NCBI GenBank assembly: GCA_026954325.1
Contig: JAIXKK010000047.1
Location: 1-53,574, forward strand
Length of the DNA stretch: 53,574 nucleotides
Direction of reading: 5' to 3'
From: Bryobacterales bacterium
GTDB taxonomy: Bacteria > Acidobacteriota > Terriglobia > Bryobacterales > Bryobacteraceae
Of this stretch, positions 26,601 through 33,595 are shown in pieces. The stretch's first letter is position 1, and each line of letters begins with the position of its first letter. Both the position numbers and the translations under genes were made by a program. The notes under the pieces were generated by a model, which saw only the letters and a list, made by a program, of their open reading frames with translations, did no database searches and had not been told where the DNA came from.

Positions 26601-27573
26601 GCGGGAAGCTGAAATCGAGATTGCCTGAGGTGACGGTCTTCGGGCGCGGCGGGCAGTTGTCGAAGCCGACGTTGCAGGAGATACCGAGGGGATTGGCTCC
26701 GGCGATGGTGTTGTTGCCCGCGGTTTCATTGCCGCTCATCCAACCGCGCGGGGAAGCGGCAGGGTCGCCCGAAAAGGACACGATTTTGCGGTCAACGAAA
26801 GCCGGCGTCCCTTCGCGCGGATATCCGGGCCGCGGATTCGGGATTGGGTTCAGTTCGTAAACGAGGCCCCGGGGCCTGGCGGCGCTCTGGCCGAGAAGGA
26901 GGTTCTGTTTGCGCAGCACCTGTTCTCCCGCGCCGTCTACCACCGCGATATAAGGACTGACGCCGCCGGTGTCGATGAGTTGGAATTTCCAGGCCGGGCG
27001 GACAGTGTCGCGCACGCCGTACCAGAGGAGTTGCCCGGGGATGTCTCCCGCGAAACGGCCGCCTTCGAAGCGGAGTGTGCGGCCGTCGAAGGAGGCGCCT
27101 TTCTGAAAGGGCTGGAAGGCGCGTCCGGCCGTTTCGTTCACGGCGGTAGCGGCGGCGCGGACAGCCTTCATGGCCGAAGTGACGTCGGGCAACGTGGCGC
27201 CGGGTTGCGGCGGATTGAACAGCAGGCCGCCGGAGTTGATGACGCGGCCATCCCGATCGACATTCACCACCCATTCGGCGTTTTCCACGTCCATTTGCTG
27301 AAAACGCTGGCGGTAAACGAGGTGGGTCACACCGTTGTGGGCGGTCTGATATTCCTTGTAGAGATAAACGCCGTCTAAAGCCTCCGGACGGAGGTCGAGG
27401 GCCGGGGCTTGAGAACGAAGGAAATCCATGGCGATGGCCTGGCTTGGACTGCCGCTGGCGGCGGTTAAAGACTCGCCGGGCAGGAACATGTGGATGGTGT
27501 GGGTGATGTCCTGGGCGGATAGGAATCCGGCGGAGGCGAGCATCAAAAAGAATATGGACTTCCTTGTCGGCAT
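23680..27573 (-). CDS. Secreted M36 (fungalysin-like) metallopeptidase with Ig-like C-terminal repeats
   Basis: A 1297-residue exported protease. The signal peptide (MPTRKSIFFLMLASAGFLSA) is followed by an FTP-type inhibitory propeptide up to about residue 220. The catalytic domain carries HEYTHGVSRRL at about residue 442 (zinc site HExxH) with the downstream GEALSDFFALEF glutamate. At about 750-930 lies a beta-sandwich domain (VYSNGILVFGQRD, PMWMDMRTNG). Three Ig-like repeats of about 120 residues follow, each with a two-cysteine loop ending CPAVGF, CPAIGF or CPNIGF. It is much longer than typical fungalysins. TACAAT ends six bases before the ATG. It probably degrades extracellular protein; no sorting tag is visible at the C-terminus. 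Confidence 0.92.
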   Translation of the reverse strand: MPTRKSIFFLMLASAGFLSAQDITHTIHMFLPGESLTAASGSPSQAIAMDFLRSQAPALDLRPEALDGVYLYKEYQTAHNGVTHLVYRQRFQQMDVENAEWVVNVDRDGRVINSGGLLFNPPQPGATLPDVTSAMKAVRAAATAVNETAGRAFQPFQKGASFDGRTLRFEGGRFAGDIPGQLLWYGVRDTVRPAWKFQLIDTGGVSPYIAVVDGAGEQVLRKQNLLLGQSAARPRGLVYELNPIPNPRPGYPREGTPAFVDRKIVSFSGDPAASPRGWMSGNETAGNNTIAGANPLGISCNVGFDNCPPRPKTVTSGNLDFSFPLEMGVSAPEPTYFGAASGTNLFYLVNRAHDLFYSLGFDEAAGNYQADNFGKGGVGGDPVYAYSQYGVAAPGSPLLNNAAFSSVEDDGIPGRMLMYINPGIGGQMPGFFTDGSLDAEVVFHEYTHGVSRRLARQMYFTYQGGSMGEALSDFFALEFTVAEGAPARGIYPFGEYLFFQIGAGIRTRPYSTNTEINPLTYAQLGKVIPQPEVHADGEIFMEALWEVRANLIEQLGEKEGRRRVRLIVVDGMKLAPPMASMLDMRDAILLADQVDFRGESRKQIWAGFAKRGMGVLAQTGSGDSAHISANYDMPSPAGSLKFYEDKYVIGETVRIVLQDANYTKPAATVQLLATSGDLQQVTLRKQGFVYTGAIATRYTPAARGSGFLGLIPGDTITAYYNDADTGQGPKQAETSAATFPDYAGFFAAPGFRFANEQALRLRSQLGSTAVPLPFEFPFFEQKYSEARVYSNGILVFGQRDFTPCNDVASFRLLPAVAPMWMDMRTNGFAQPNEDVYMSTGSNSVTFRWAAETNPISLFQDPDPLNFAATLYADGRIVFQYGGGNRNLAAGGQGAGLGCPTTTVTVGLSNGHETFAQVPSTHDGAGTLENAPVIIWEPPYANMGGPVADLELPEAGENTEGIIIVQGIAYDADPGARLRRIDILIDGRAITTAAFGLPRADYCARNRLPQCPAVGFRRILDPTLLNIAPGTHTIQLRATNQRGVMSTFPEEPRAFTVAPGPANLPAGSIESPAAGAEVSGTITVRGYAGAVKLLINSVDVLIDGITYGRALYGTSRNDICASTPAAGCPAIGFTFSLDTRSGSIPLANGGHTLQIRVQDESGRYTLLPEAPVAFTVKNDKTDPPKGVLVAPTQNQVLSGTVRITGHAWDPVGRITSVRLLIDGFVAATVPYGKPRPEECAALPDVPACPNIGFDLDFDTARLPNGPHTIAILAANDRNILYEFPRIVSDGINVIVKND

Positions 27574-27579
27574 TGGTTG

Positions 27580-27585
27580 ATTGTA
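27580..27585 (-). promoter_or_regulatory. -10 element (TACAAT) for the M36 protease gene
   Basis: TACAAT on the minus strand ends exactly six bases before the ATG at 27573, with no Shine-Dalgarno sequence: a leaderless-type start. Confidence 0.45.
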
Positions 27586-27647
27586 GCGGAAGCGGCGCCG
27601 GTGGTCTCATGAGCGTGGACAAAGGCGTCTACACTGGGCCACGGAAC

Positions 27648-27670
27648 GGGTGTTGCTGTATGAGCAACCC
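27648..27670. repeat. Imperfect inverted repeat downstream of lolA
   Basis: GGGTgTTGCT and AGCAACCC pair around a GTATG loop with one bulged base. It lies 169 bases beyond the lolA stop on the minus strand and has no T tract, so it is not a typical intrinsic terminator. Confidence 0.35.
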
Positions 27671-27838
27671 GGTACTGTACGAGAATCTGTTGTTCGGCTT
27701 GGCCGCCGCGAACAAGGGACGGCTATCCCGCCTGGGACAGGAAGAACGCTCCGGAAGGGGGAACCGCGGCACCCGGCTCCGTTTGGGGGAGGGATTCACC
27801 AAGAACGAGAGGCCGGTTGCGCTATGGCGGTACGCGGC

Positions 27839-28471
27839 TCAGTTGGCGACCTCGACCACTTCCACGCCCTGTGGCACATCCAGGTGGAACAGTTTGTCGT
27901 CGATGGGGGGATTCAGGCGTTCGTTGCGGAAGGTGAATTCCATGAGGGACTCGTCCTGCCCCAGGACGCGGAGGCGGCTGATGCGGGAATCGGGAAGGAG
28001 CAGAAACTCCACCTCCTTATAGGGAGCCTTGTCCGACTTCGGCTTGGCGACAATCCAATGGCCGCCGTCCCCCTGGCGAACGCGGTATTCCCGGAAGTCG
28101 CGATTGAAGTCAAGGCGTCCGAGGAGGAAGGCGAGGGGGGCGCGCATGTCTTCGGTTTGCTTGAGTTTCGAACGTTCCATGCGGTTCGCCGCCGGGGTGT
28201 AGAAGTAGACATCCTTGCCGTCGGAGAGGAAGACCTTCCTGGCGGGCTGCTGGTAATCCCAGCGCATCTTGCCGGGCTTGCGCAAGTAGAGGACGCCACT
28301 CTCGGTTCGTTTCGCAGTGGGCTGGGCGAGGAAACTCATGGTCTGGCTGAAGTCGAGTTCGAGGGTGCGGACATTGTTATATCGGTCTTCCACCTTCTTC
28401 AGCGCAGGCATCAGATCAAATCCGGCAGCCGTCAGACCACTTACCGATATCAATAGCAACAGGAAAATCAT
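27839..28471 (-). CDS. lolA: Outer-membrane lipoprotein carrier protein LolA
   Basis: A 210-residue periplasmic chaperone that ferries lipoproteins from the LolCDE transporter to the outer membrane. A short signal peptide (MIFLLLLISVSGLTAAG) precedes the LolA beta-barrel fold: LELDFSQTMSF, GVLYLRKPGKMRWDYQQPA, VFLSDGKDVYFYTPAANR and LMEFTFRN. A strong AAGGAGG lies seven bases before the ATG. Its presence implies a diderm cell with an outer membrane, which fits the rest of the window. It is divergent from greA. No lolB or lolCDE gene is nearby. Confidence 0.88.
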   Translation of the reverse strand: MIFLLLLISVSGLTAAGFDLMPALKKVEDRYNNVRTLELDFSQTMSFLAQPTAKRTESGVLYLRKPGKMRWDYQQPARKVFLSDGKDVYFYTPAANRMERSKLKQTEDMRAPLAFLLGRLDFNRDFREYRVRQGDGGHWIVAKPKSDKAPYKEVEFLLLPDSRISRLRVLGQDESLMEFTFRNERLNPPIDDKLFHLDVPQGVEVVEVAN

Positions 28472-28560
28472 GGCGCCCTCCTTTTTATTTTCTCACTCCT
28501 GCCGGCTTGGACGCGTCCGGCCTTCATGCGGGTTTCCCGTTCCATCGAACGTTAACGGGC

Positions 28561-28566
28561 TATAAT
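28561..28566 (+). promoter_or_regulatory. -10 element (TATAAT) for greA
   Basis: A perfect TATAAT 34 bases before the greA ATG, predicting a short leader of about 27 bases. No clear -35 hexamer is visible at normal spacing. Confidence 0.5.
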
Positions 28567-28599
28567 GTGGCATTGGGGGCCTAGGTCCACGCTGCCACA

Positions 28600-29070
28600 A
28601 TGGAAGATCTGAAGAAAAAACTGCAAGCAGAAATCGCGACCCTCGAGTACGAACTGCGCAACGAGCTTCCCAAAGAAATTCTCCGGGCCCGTGCTCATGG
28701 CGACTTGAGCGAAAACGCGGAATATCATGCCGCCAAAGAGCGTCAACGCTATGTGGATGCCCGCCTGGCTCAACTGAAATCCCGGTTGCGCGAGTTTTCC
28801 ATGGTCGACATGTCGAAGATTCCACACGACCGCGTGGGGCTGGGCTCGAAAGTGGTGTTGCTCGATCTCCAGAAGGACGTTAAGATTTCCTATAAGCTGG
28901 TCACCAGTGAAGAGGCCGATGTGGCCAAGGGTTTCATTTCTACCTCTTCGCCGATCGGGCGAGGCCTGATCGGGAAGAAGGTAGGCGATGAGATCAAGAT
29001 CCCTGTTCCGGGTGGTTTCAAGGAAGTGGAGATTCTCGAATTGACCACCATCCACGAGCAGGCGGATTAA
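28600..29070 (+). CDS. greA: Transcription elongation factor GreA
   Basis: A 156-residue GreA of normal length, which rescues backtracked RNA polymerase by stimulating transcript cleavage. The N-terminal coiled coil carries the acidic tip motif DLSENAEYHAAKERQ (residues 35-49), whose Asp and Glu reach into the polymerase active site. The C-terminal FKBP-like domain has STSSPIGRGLIGKKVGDEI. It is followed by a strong hairpin and then the CDP-alcohol phosphotransferase gene 32 bases downstream on the same strand. Confidence 0.96.
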   Translation: MEDLKKKLQAEIATLEYELRNELPKEILRARAHGDLSENAEYHAAKERQRYVDARLAQLKSRLREFSMVDMSKIPHDRVGLGSKVVLLDLQKDVKISYKLVTSEEADVAKGFISTSSPIGRGLIGKKVGDEIKIPVPGGFKEVEILELTTIHEQAD

Positions 29071-29071
29071 G

Positions 29072-29090
29072 CGGCCGGCGGAACCGGCCG
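29072..29090 (+). repeat. Hairpin between greA and the phosphotransferase gene
   Basis: A perfect 7-base-pair GC stem (CGGCCGG/CCGGCCG) with a five-base loop, followed directly by AAAGGA, the ribosome-binding site of the next gene. There is no T tract, so it is unlikely to terminate by itself. It may set the end of greA mRNA or affect access to the downstream site. Confidence 0.5.
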
Positions 29091-29102
29091 AAAGGACGCA
29101 GT

Positions 29103-29732
29103 ATGACATACACTCGGGCAATCGGCGAGGCCTGTAACAAGGTTATCGTGCTGATCGTTCGTGGTTTAGCTCTTTCCCGCATCTCTCCGAACGCGCTTAC
29201 TTTTATTGGACTACTTATAAACATAGCGGCGGCGGTGCTGCTGGCGTTCGGACATTTTCGCTGGGCGGGTGCGGTGATCATCGGGGCGGGTATTTTCGAC
29301 ATGGTGGATGGGCGCGTGGCGCGGGAGACGAATCGCGTGACGAAGTTCGGCGGGTTCTTTGATTCCGTCCTCGATCGATATTCAGATCTGGCCCTGCTGA
29401 TGGGCCTGCTGGTGTATTACGCTTCCATCAACCGGAATTTCTATGTGGTGATGACGGCCATCGTGATGACCGCATCGGTAATGATCAGTTACACGCGTTC
29501 GCGGTCGGAGAACACGATCCCCAGTTGCAAAGTCGGGTTCATGGAACGTCCGGAACGGATTGTGCTGCTGATCATCGGCTGCCTGGCGGACCGCATGGCG
29601 CCCGTATTGTGGGTGATCGCTGTTCTCGGCAACATCACGGTGATCCACCGCATGGTGCACACCTATCAGGAAACCTCGCGTCTCGAGGATGCCCAACTGC
29701 GCGCGGTGCCCACCGCTGAACGGCAGCACTGA
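29103..29732 (+). CDS. CDP-alcohol phosphatidyltransferase family protein
   Basis: A 209-residue integral membrane enzyme of phospholipid synthesis. The family signature D-x2-DG-x2-AR-x(8-9)-G-x3-D-x3-D is complete: D66, D69-G70, A73-R74, G83, D87 and D91. About six membrane helices surround it, beginning with LSRISPNALTFIGLLINIAA. It transfers a phosphoalcohol from a CDP-linked donor to an acceptor (phosphatidylglycerol-phosphate synthase, phosphatidylinositol-phosphate synthase and similar); the acceptor cannot be read from the sequence. AAAGGA lies before the ATG. It probably forms a unit with greA. Confidence 0.9.
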   Translation: MTYTRAIGEACNKVIVLIVRGLALSRISPNALTFIGLLINIAAAVLLAFGHFRWAGAVIIGAGIFDMVDGRVARETNRVTKFGGFFDSVLDRYSDLALLMGLLVYYASINRNFYVVMTAIVMTASVMISYTRSRSENTIPSCKVGFMERPERIVLLIIGCLADRMAPVLWVIAVLGNITVIHRMVHTYQETSRLEDAQLRAVPTAERQH

Positions 29733-29829
29733 ACCTTCCAGGAAACTCGCCCGCACAACGGAGCCTCGCCGGGTGGGTGATCCGCGAGTTCCTCGACAGG
29801 CTGGGAGAGCCGGCAGGCCCTGTGCGGGC

Positions 29830-31548
29830 TCAATAGCCGGCGCTACGCGCCGTCTCGGCGCGTGCTTCTTCAAGCAACCGGCTGCGCGCGGATTCGGGAA
29901 CGATGCGCCAGTTTCCATCGGCCTTTGCCGGCAGAATCTTGTGATCCGTGTAGTAGCTGATGATAAGGTCGCGGATCTCTTCGCCAGACTTCCAGACGAC
30001 TCGCGCATTGCGAAACATGGTGTAGCCGGCGCTGCCTCCGGCACGGTAGTTGTTGAGGGCGATGCGCAGCGGCTGGGCATCGTCGAGAGGCTTACCGCGG
30101 AAGCGCAGATTGCGAATCCGGGCCCCTTCGGGCCGCGTCAGATCAATCTCGTACTGGACTCCCTGGGCCATGTCGAAATTGAAGCCCATGACGCCGCGGT
30201 TGATCAAAGCGCCCGTTGGGCAGGCGCCTTGGGGGCAGCCGATAAAATATCGCGCGGCGTTCTCGAGCGCTTCGCGGAGCATCTTGCCGGTCCCTTCGAT
30301 GGTGTAGAGTTCGTTGTCGTAGATGTAGAGGGCGGCTATCTGGCGTACCGTGACCGGTCCCTGGCGGAAGCGAACGCGCGGATTGAACATGGCGGTGAGG
30401 GAGACATCGGCCTTGGAATAGAAGAGTTGGACCTGCTCGATGGCGTCGACGAGCGGCGTGTCCTCCACTCGGGACAGGGCGCCGTCCATTTCCGCGGGTG
30501 ATTCCGCCACCGGCAGGTCGAGGTAGCGCTCCGTCAGGTCATGATAGGGCTTGGCGAGCGCGAGAATTGTTTCATCCGCCGCCGTGGTCTTGGTCACCGG
30601 AATCAGCTTGCCGGATTTCGATACCACTTTCCATTCACCGGCCTTACGCTCCAGTTCGAAATCGAGGCGGGCGAGCGAGATTCCCCAGTTTTTCGGCTGG
30701 ACCAGGAGCACGCCGTCAACGCGGGAATCCTCCAACTGCTGGTGAGAGTGGCCGAAGACGATGGCATCGATGCCATGTACCTCTGTCGCAAGCTGGTAGA
30801 CCGGGTTTTCGATGCCCGTCTCTCCGGCGCGGATGCGGCCGGTTTTGAGATCGCGATCGAGGCCCGCGTGGGCGGCAATCAGAACCAGGTCCGGATGGTG
30901 TTTGGCGCGCAAGTCCGCCAGCGCGCGCCGGGCCGATTCCACGGCGTTGTGAAATTCGAGGCCGCGGTAGTTTTCGGGCTTTTCCCAACCGGGGACGGCA
31001 GGGGTAGTGATGCCGATGATGCCGATTTTCACTCCCGCCACGGTCTTGACCAGATACGGCGCGAACGGCTTCATGGTCCCCGCCACGCCGGAGGTGTTCG
31101 CTGAAAGCCAGGGGAAATGGGCTTCGCCGCGGGCGCGCTCGAGGTTTTTCAGGCCGAAGTTATATTCGTGGTTGCCCACCACCATGGCGTCATAGCCGAT
31201 GGAGTTCATGGCGGCCATCATCGGATCAGCGCGGAGGGGCCGTCCGGTGAAGGCGAGGCCTTCCGGCAGCTTTCCGGTGCGGATGTAGTTCTGGTAGACG
31301 GATTCGAGCGGGGAGCCCTGGATGGTGTCGCCGCAATCGATGAGCAGATGGTTGGGATTGCGCTCGCGCTCCTCGCGGATGAGCGTCGCAATCCTGGCCA
31401 GCCCGCGTTCGGCGGGCTTTGCGGTGAAGTAGTCATACGGATAGAGGTTGCCATGCAGGTCCGTGGTGGCGAGTACGGTGATCTTCACCTGTTGGGCGAG
31501 AGATACGGCGGCGCAGGAAAGCAGCAGAAAAAGACGGATTAGCGACAC
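29830..31548 (-). CDS. Bifunctional 5'-nucleotidase/2',3'-cyclic phosphodiesterase (UshA-like), exported
   Basis: A 572-residue periplasmic enzyme with signal peptide MSLIRLFLLLSCAAVSLAQ. The N-terminal calcineurin-like metallophosphatase domain shows all five motifs: TTDLHGN, IDCGDTIQGSP, VVGNHEYNFG, IAAHAGLD and FGHSHQQ. The C-terminal 5'-nucleotidase domain, from about residue 350, has VEDTPLVDAIEQVQ and VRQIAALYIYDNELYTIEG. It hydrolyses extracellular nucleotides, sugar nucleotides or cyclic nucleotides to salvage phosphate and nucleosides. It is divergent from the cyclophilin gene across 20 bases. Confidence 0.92.
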   Translation of the reverse strand: MSLIRLFLLLSCAAVSLAQQVKITVLATTDLHGNLYPYDYFTAKPAERGLARIATLIREERERNPNHLLIDCGDTIQGSPLESVYQNYIRTGKLPEGLAFTGRPLRADPMMAAMNSIGYDAMVVGNHEYNFGLKNLERARGEAHFPWLSANTSGVAGTMKPFAPYLVKTVAGVKIGIIGITTPAVPGWEKPENYRGLEFHNAVESARRALADLRAKHHPDLVLIAAHAGLDRDLKTGRIRAGETGIENPVYQLATEVHGIDAIVFGHSHQQLEDSRVDGVLLVQPKNWGISLARLDFELERKAGEWKVVSKSGKLIPVTKTTAADETILALAKPYHDLTERYLDLPVAESPAEMDGALSRVEDTPLVDAIEQVQLFYSKADVSLTAMFNPRVRFRQGPVTVRQIAALYIYDNELYTIEGTGKMLREALENAARYFIGCPQGACPTGALINRGVMGFNFDMAQGVQYEIDLTRPEGARIRNLRFRGKPLDDAQPLRIALNNYRAGGSAGYTMFRNARVVWKSGEEIRDLIISYYTDHKILPAKADGNWRIVPESARSRLLEEARAETARSAGY

Positions 31549-31555
31549 TTTCCAG

Positions 31556-31561
31556 TATAAT
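31556..31561 (+). promoter_or_regulatory. -10 element (TATAAT) for the cyclophilin gene
   Basis: A perfect TATAAT ends seven bases before the ATG at 31569. There is no room for a leader and no Shine-Dalgarno sequence. It is the clearest leaderless-type start in the window. Confidence 0.55.
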
Positions 31562-31568
31562 TTGGCTG

Positions 31569-32309
31569 ATGCGCGCGTTCGTTGTTTATCTGGTTACAGG
31601 GCTTGCGGCGTGGGCACAGGCGCCGCCCGCCGCCGTGCCGCCGAAACCCGCGGCGCCGGGTTTGGAGCCGGGTCTCTACGGGACTATGACCACGAGCAAG
31701 GGGGTGATCCGGTTTGAGTTGTACGAGAAGGCGGCGCCGGTGAGCGTGAAGAACTTCGTGGACTTGTGTCTCGGGCGGAAGCAGTGGTTTGACAAGGCCG
31801 AGAACAAGATGGTGAGCCGCCCGCTGATGCCCGGCGTGATCTTTCACCGCGTCATTCCGGGCTTCATGATCCAGGCCGGAGACCCCACCGGCGCCGGTTC
31901 GGGCAACCCCGGTTTCACCATTCCCGACGAGTTCAACCCGGAGTACAATTTCGACCGTCCCGGCCGGTTCGGGATGGCGAACGTCGGGCGGCCGGACACC
32001 AACGGGTCGCAGTTCTTCATCACGGAGGTTCCGACGCCGCACCTCAACCAGCGGCATACGATCTTCGGCCAGGTGATCGAGGGTCAGGAGGTGGTGAACG
32101 AGATCGCGCGGGTTCCCCGCAATGAGCGGGACAAGCCGCTGGAGGATGTGAAGATCCTCTCGGTGACGTTTCAGCGCGTGGGTCCGGTTCCGCCGAACGC
32201 TCCGGAGGTGGCGCCCGTGGTGAAGAAGGCGGTTCCGGCGCAGAAGAAGGCGGCGCCGGTCACCAGGAAGGCGGTTCCGAAGAAGCCTGCCACGGTCACG
32301 AAAAAGTGA
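31569..32309 (+). CDS. Peptidylprolyl isomerase, cyclophilin type, exported
   Basis: A 246-residue secreted cyclophilin. The signal peptide (MRAFVVYLVTGLAAWAQ) and a Pro/Ala linker precede the cyclophilin barrel, with KGVIRFELYEKAAPVSVKNF, the catalytic block GVIFHRVIPGFMIQAGDP, GRFGMANVGRPDTNGSQFFI and LNQRHTIFGQVIEG. The last 40 residues form a basic Lys/Ala/Pro tail with repeated KKAVP/KKAAP units, which may bind the cell envelope or nucleic acid. It catalyses X-Pro isomerisation in the periplasm. Confidence 0.93.
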   Translation: MRAFVVYLVTGLAAWAQAPPAAVPPKPAAPGLEPGLYGTMTTSKGVIRFELYEKAAPVSVKNFVDLCLGRKQWFDKAENKMVSRPLMPGVIFHRVIPGFMIQAGDPTGAGSGNPGFTIPDEFNPEYNFDRPGRFGMANVGRPDTNGSQFFITEVPTPHLNQRHTIFGQVIEGQEVVNEIARVPRNERDKPLEDVKILSVTFQRVGPVPPNAPEVAPVVKKAVPAQKKAAPVTRKAVPKKPATVTKK

Positions 32310-32370
32310 GGGCTGTCAGGCCGCATCCTCCACGCGCATGGTCATTCGCTTTCCATGGCTGGGGTCAAAT

Positions 32371-32390
32371 ACCGCACACTCCCGTGCGGT
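32371..32390. repeat. Perfect inverted repeat in the cyclophilin/SIS gap
   Basis: ACCGCAC and GTGCGGT form a 7-base-pair stem around ACTCCC, 62 bases after the cyclophilin stop. There is no T tract on the plus strand. A weak terminator or protein-binding site is possible. Confidence 0.35.
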
Positions 32391-32510
32391 TATCCGCCAC
32401 GCTCATTCATGCCGGGTCCATGGATGGGAGCAATCTCGGCGCGGCGGGAGGCAGCCTGCCGGGATGACGATGGCCCGCATCGCGATGCATCCGCCCCCTG
32501 TCTCAGGTGC

Positions 32511-32516
32511 TATCCT
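32511..32516 (+). promoter_or_regulatory. -10-like element (TATCCT) for the SIS-domain gene
   Basis: TATCCT ends nine bases before the ATG at 32526. No Shine-Dalgarno sequence is present. Confidence 0.35.
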
Positions 32517-32525
32517 CATAAGCTT

Positions 32526-33590
32526 ATGTCGAAGATGCGTGATGAAATCCGGCAGCAGCCGGCGGCGCTGGAGCGCACGCTGCGGCTGGAATTGCGGAAC
32601 GTGGAGAAGCTTCGTAAGCGGCTGGCGGCGAATCCTCCGCGGATGATCGTTCTGGCGGCCCGCGGTACATCGGACAACGCCGCCCTGTTCGGCCGCTACC
32701 TGCTCGAGATCGCCACCGGCATTCCGGTGGCTCTTGCCGCTCCTTCCATATTTACCCTGTACGGCGCTACGCTTCGCTTTGACGGGACTCTCGTTGTGGC
32801 GATCTCGCAGTCAGGAGAATCGACGGACACGAATCTCGTCCTCGAGCGCGCCAAGGAAGGCGGCGCCCTCACCATCGGCATCACGAACGAGCCGGAAAGC
32901 ACGCTCGCCAGGATGGCTGAATACACCTTCCTGGTCCGCGCGGGAAAGGAGAAGAGCGTCGCCGCCACCAAGACGTACACCGGGCAGTTGCTGATGCTCT
33001 ATCTGCTCGCCTATGCGCTGGGGGCGCGGGTGAAGCTGGACGACCTGCGGCGGCTGCCGGACTGGGCATCGGCGTCGCTCAAGCTGGAAAAAGAGATTGC
33101 GGACCGCGCCGAGCGGTACCGTTTCATGACGCACTCGGTGGTTGTCGGCCGCGGCCTGAACTATGCCAACGCCTTCGAATTCGCGCTGAAGATGATGGAG
33201 ACGTGCTACGTGGTGGCGGAGCGGTTCTCTTCGGCCGATTTCCTGCACGGCCCGATTGCGATGGTGGAGAGTTCCTTCCCTGTGTTTCTCTTCGCGCCGG
33301 GCGGGGTCACCTGGGCCTCGATGAAAGAGATGCACGACAAGCTGACGAGCTTGAAGGCGGAAACGCTGCTCATCACCGATGCTTCCTGCCGGGAGGCGGC
33401 GGCGCTCGACAAGCGGCGTGTGATCACCGTTCCGGCAAGACTGCGGCACGCGGGTCCGCTTCCCGAGGAGGTGTTCACGCCCATCCCGTACATCATTCCC
33501 GCACAGTTGTTCGCCGCCGGCCTGGCGGTGGAGAAGGGCCTGGATCCGGACCAGCCGCGCACGCTCAGTAAGGTTACACGGACTCTGTAA
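32526..33590 (+). CDS. SIS domain sugar-phosphate isomerase/deaminase (GlmS isomerase-like, NagB-II type)
   Basis: A 354-residue protein with two tandem SIS domains and no glutaminase domain, so it resembles the isomerase half of GlmS and the NagB-II/AgaS deaminases. Markers are VLAARGTSDNAALFGRYLLE, VAISQSGESTDTNL with the phosphate-binding Ser cluster, EKSVAATKTYTGQL, VVGRGLNYANAFEFALKM and SSADFLHGPIAMVE. It probably interconverts or deaminates an aminosugar phosphate. The frame is open upstream, but 32526 gives the family N-terminus (MSKMRDEIRQQPAAL). It converges on the kinase gene five bases away. Confidence 0.87.
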   Translation: MSKMRDEIRQQPAALERTLRLELRNVEKLRKRLAANPPRMIVLAARGTSDNAALFGRYLLEIATGIPVALAAPSIFTLYGATLRFDGTLVVAISQSGESTDTNLVLERAKEGGALTIGITNEPESTLARMAEYTFLVRAGKEKSVAATKTYTGQLLMLYLLAYALGARVKLDDLRRLPDWASASLKLEKEIADRAERYRFMTHSVVVGRGLNYANAFEFALKMMETCYVVAERFSSADFLHGPIAMVESSFPVFLFAPGGVTWASMKEMHDKLTSLKAETLLITDASCREAAALDKRRVITVPARLRHAGPLPEEVFTPIPYIIPAQLFAAGLAVEKGLDPDQPRTLSKVTRTL

Positions 33591-33595
33591 AGGCG

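Larger units (their letters stand above)
27574..27838. other. Intergenic region between the protease gene and lolA
   Basis: 265 bases between two minus-strand genes with no recognised gene. A plus-strand frame from ATG 27660 runs antisense into lolA but has no family features. An imperfect hairpin lies at 27648-27670. Confidence 0.4.

Noticed and set aside
27660..28022. A plus-strand frame starting in the gap downstream of lolA
   Set aside because: Most of it is antisense to lolA, the start coincides with a hairpin, and the Arg/Ser-rich translation looks non-coding.
29072..29090. Intrinsic terminator between greA and the phosphotransferase gene
   Set aside because: The stem is strong but is followed by AAAGGA rather than a T tract, so only a hairpin is reported.
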